A stretch of 15,401 bases of DNA, taken from PALSA-1004 sp046715035 (GTDB lineage: Bacteria; Pseudomonadota; Gammaproteobacteria; Burkholderiales; SG8-41). Positions within the stretch are counted from its first letter, which is position 1, and the number at the start of each line of letters is the position of its first letter. The notes beneath the pieces are model-generated. The model searched no databases. It saw only the letters and a list, made by a program, of their open reading frames with translations, and was not told where the DNA came from. Location: assembly GCA_046715035.1 (NCBI GenBank), contig JBKJZR010000205.1, positions 1 to 15,401 on the forward strand. The letters are read 5' to 3'. Both the position numbers and the translations under genes were made by a program. Shown in pieces: positions 13,987 to 15,401 of this stretch.

Positions 13987-14832
13987 TCAGCCGTCGTGGG
14001 ACTTCGGCACGCGGTGCACGGTCATCAGCTTCAACTGATTTTCAACTATCCTCACTCCCGGATAGCTGGCGGCCGTTTCTTCGACCGCGCTTCTTATCCC
14101 GTCATCCGCAACGATGCCGCGCAAAATGAGATGGCCCAGATGCGCGTTACGCGCGGCATCGACGATGATGTTGACTCGCGTAGTCCTGGTGTTGCGTTTC
14201 AGGGCAGCGAGAACATGGGCAGAGAGCGCCAGATTCGCGAGCACGGTCCGTGAGTCCGCGGTTTCCTGATACGCCGGAAGCGCGAGCAAATATTTGATTT
14301 GGCCGACGCAGTCTTCAACGCTAAGCCTGCCGGTGTTCAAGACCAGGTCGTAATGCTCGGGGTCTTTCCAGTCCACGCCGAACCGGCGCTGCATCGCCGC
14401 CGTATGCGCTGCATCGCTGCGCCTGATTTCTTCCCGCGCGAAATCCGCGTCGGATGTTTCCATCCGCTCCATCATGCGAGCGACGCGCAATTCGAACGGT
14501 GCGCATATCCTGACGCAAGCCACATGCGGGGCCGGCCGCAGCAGATAGGTCGCCCCCCATCCCCGGATCGCCACGTTGCCCTGGGCAACGAGAGCCAGCA
14601 CTTCCTCCGCAGTATGCAGCGACAGCGCGTCCATATCGACCCTGATGCGTTCGAACGCATTCGACTTGCCCTGCACGAAGCGGGTGACGACGCTCGGAGG
14701 CATTTGCATTTTCTCGGCCAGGCTGTCGACGATTTCTGAATAGACGATACGCATCCCGAGTTCCGCGGCCAGACTTTCAACGACGTCCTTCCCCAGTGAA
14801 CCCATTTCGCGGGTCATCGCAATGGTGGGCAT
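13987..14832 (-). CDS. Cytidylate-kinase-like protein fused to a BON domain
   Basis: A 281-residue protein in two parts. Residues 1-190 match the cytidylate-kinase-like group (Pfam Cytidylate_kin2): MTREMGSLGKDVVESLA is its P-loop-like start, followed by VYSEIVDSLAEK, GNVAIRGWGATYLLRP (about 85-100), a lid-like Arg-rich helix REEIRRSDAAHTAAMQRRFG, and YDLVLNTGRLSVEDCVGQI at 161-179. Residues about 200-272 (TRVNIIVDAARNA, LILRGIVADDGIRSAVEE, GVRIVENQLKLM) fit a BON domain, usually a membrane- or ligand-binding module. The P-loop lacks the GxxGxGKS form of true CMP kinase, so this is not the housekeeping cmk. AGGAG stands 7 bases before the ATG. It is 33 bases after the truncated GGT-family gene. 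Kinase activity and substrate are unproven. Confidence 0.85.
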   Translation of the reverse strand: MPTIAMTREMGSLGKDVVESLAAELGMRIVYSEIVDSLAEKMQMPPSVVTRFVQGKSNAFERIRVDMDALSLHTAEEVLALVAQGNVAIRGWGATYLLRPAPHVACVRICAPFELRVARMMERMETSDADFAREEIRRSDAAHTAAMQRRFGVDWKDPEHYDLVLNTGRLSVEDCVGQIKYLLALPAYQETADSRTVLANLALSAHVLAALKRNTRTTRVNIIVDAARNAHLGHLILRGIVADDGIRSAVEETAASYPGVRIVENQLKLMTVHRVPKSHDG

Positions 14833-14865
14833 GCTCTACTCCTTCTATTCAGAACCCTTGGCGGA

Positions 14866-15401
14866 TCAAAACCCCACCGCCTGGCCGTCGGTGCGACGCT
14901 CGGACGCCCCCAGATAGCCGTCTTCCATCTTATAGATGAGCTGCGCACGGCCGAAGTCGGTGCTCCAGCGGTCGGCCTGCGCGAGATCGTGACCGCGGTG
15001 TTCGAGCTCGGCGATGACGCCCGGATCGACGCCCTGCTCGACGCCGACCGTGAGGCCGGTATCGATGCGCCACCGCGGTGCATCGGAGGCTGCTTGGGGG
15101 TTCTGCTGGTAGTCGGCGAGGCGGATCATGATTTGCGCATGGCCCTGCGCCTGCATCGAGCCGCCCATCACGCCATAGCTCATCAGCGGCTTGCCGTCCT
15201 TCGTCACGAAGGCGGGGATGATCGTCTGAAACGGACGTTTTCTCGGAGCGACCTCGTTGGCGTGGCCGGGCCTTAGGCTGAAGCCATAGCCGCGGTTCTG
15301 CAGACTGATGCCGGTGCCGTGGACCACCACGCCCGAGCCGAAACCGGCGTAGTTGGACTGTATGTACGACACCATCATCCCCGAGGCGTCTGCGGCGGTA
15401 A
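14866..15401 (-). CDS. Gamma-glutamyltransferase family protein, N-terminus outside the window
   Basis: C-terminal 177 residues of a second GGT-family protein; the frame stays open to the window edge (TAADASG precedes the first internal Met). The visible part is the small subunit: ADASGMMVSYIQSNY, then GSGVVVHGTGISLQNRGYGF, PGHANEVAPRKRPFQTIIPA, and the Gly motif SYGVMGGSMQAQGHAQIM, ending with GYLGASERRTDGQAVGF. By family alignment the nucleophile Thr should lie a few codons beyond the edge, so it cannot be checked. It is clearly different from the GGT protein at 11432-13186, closer to the YwrD-type group with the GVMGG motif. As the first visible gene of the - strand operon, its promoter is outside the window. 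Confidence 0.9.
   Translation of the reverse strand, partial: TAADASGMMVSYIQSNYAGFGSGVVVHGTGISLQNRGYGFSLRPGHANEVAPRKRPFQTIIPAFVTKDGKPLMSYGVMGGSMQAQGHAQIMIRLADYQQNPQAASDAPRWRIDTGLTVGVEQGVDPGVIAELEHRGHDLAQADRWSTDFGRAQLIYKMEDGYLGASERRTDGQAVGF

Noticed and set aside
13987..14832. Reading the kinase-like gene as housekeeping cytidylate kinase (cmk)
   Set aside because: It lacks the GxxGxGKS P-loop, is longer than Cmk and carries an extra C-terminal domain; rpsA and aroA, usual cmk neighbours, are absent.

Overview
The window looks like the chromosome of a GC-rich betaproteobacterium, most likely in the order Burkholderiales. The reasons are three separate tripartite-tricarboxylate-type (Bug/TctC) periplasmic binding proteins without membrane partners, which is the hallmark of expanded Bug families in Bordetella/Cupriavidus relatives, plus high third-position GC, AGGAG-type ribosome sites and REP-like palindromes between genes. 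The species cannot be named from the sequence alone.

Left half (1-8896, all + strand, gaps of at most 117 bases) is probably one long catabolic operon. It starts with a 5'-truncated ComA/phosphosulfolactate-synthase-like TIM barrel, followed by a Bug binding protein, an RNase Z/PhnP-like metallo-beta-lactamase hydrolase, the complete heterotetrameric sarcosine oxidase in canonical order soxB-soxD-soxA-soxG, and a second Bug protein closely related to the first. Inferred logic: a secreted binding protein pair captures a small carboxylate, the hydrolase and TIM-barrel enzyme may act on a precursor, and SoxBDAG demethylates sarcosine or another N-methyl amino acid, passing the one-carbon unit to tetrahydrofolate. 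A 7-bp-period, hairpin-shaped repeat fills the gap between soxB and soxD and leaves soxD with a GTG start and no visible Shine-Dalgarno site.

Middle (8902-11431): a third, canonical Bug protein on the - strand meets the operon tail-to-tail with only 5 bases between stop codons. It is divergent from a small PchB/AroQ-type chorismate mutase-like gene that has His where the family has a catalytic Gln. A PhnB-like VOC protein lies on the - strand. The two gene-free stretches (10251-10513 and 11012-11431) hold at least three different palindromic repeats.

Right part (11432-15401, all - strand) is a second probable operon, transcribed right to left: a gamma-glutamyltransferase-family gene cut by the window end, a cytidylate-kinase-like/BON fusion protein, an OsmC-family thiol peroxidase-like protein, a 4-oxalocrotonate-tautomerase-like small protein, and a second, complete gamma-glutamyltransferase-family gene without a signal peptide. 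No tRNA, rRNA, CRISPR array, transposase or transcription regulator was found. The most interesting points are the unusual wiring of soxBDAG to Bug proteins, a ComA-like enzyme and an MBL hydrolase, the heptamer hairpin inside that operon, and the kinase-BON fusion between two GGT paralogues.
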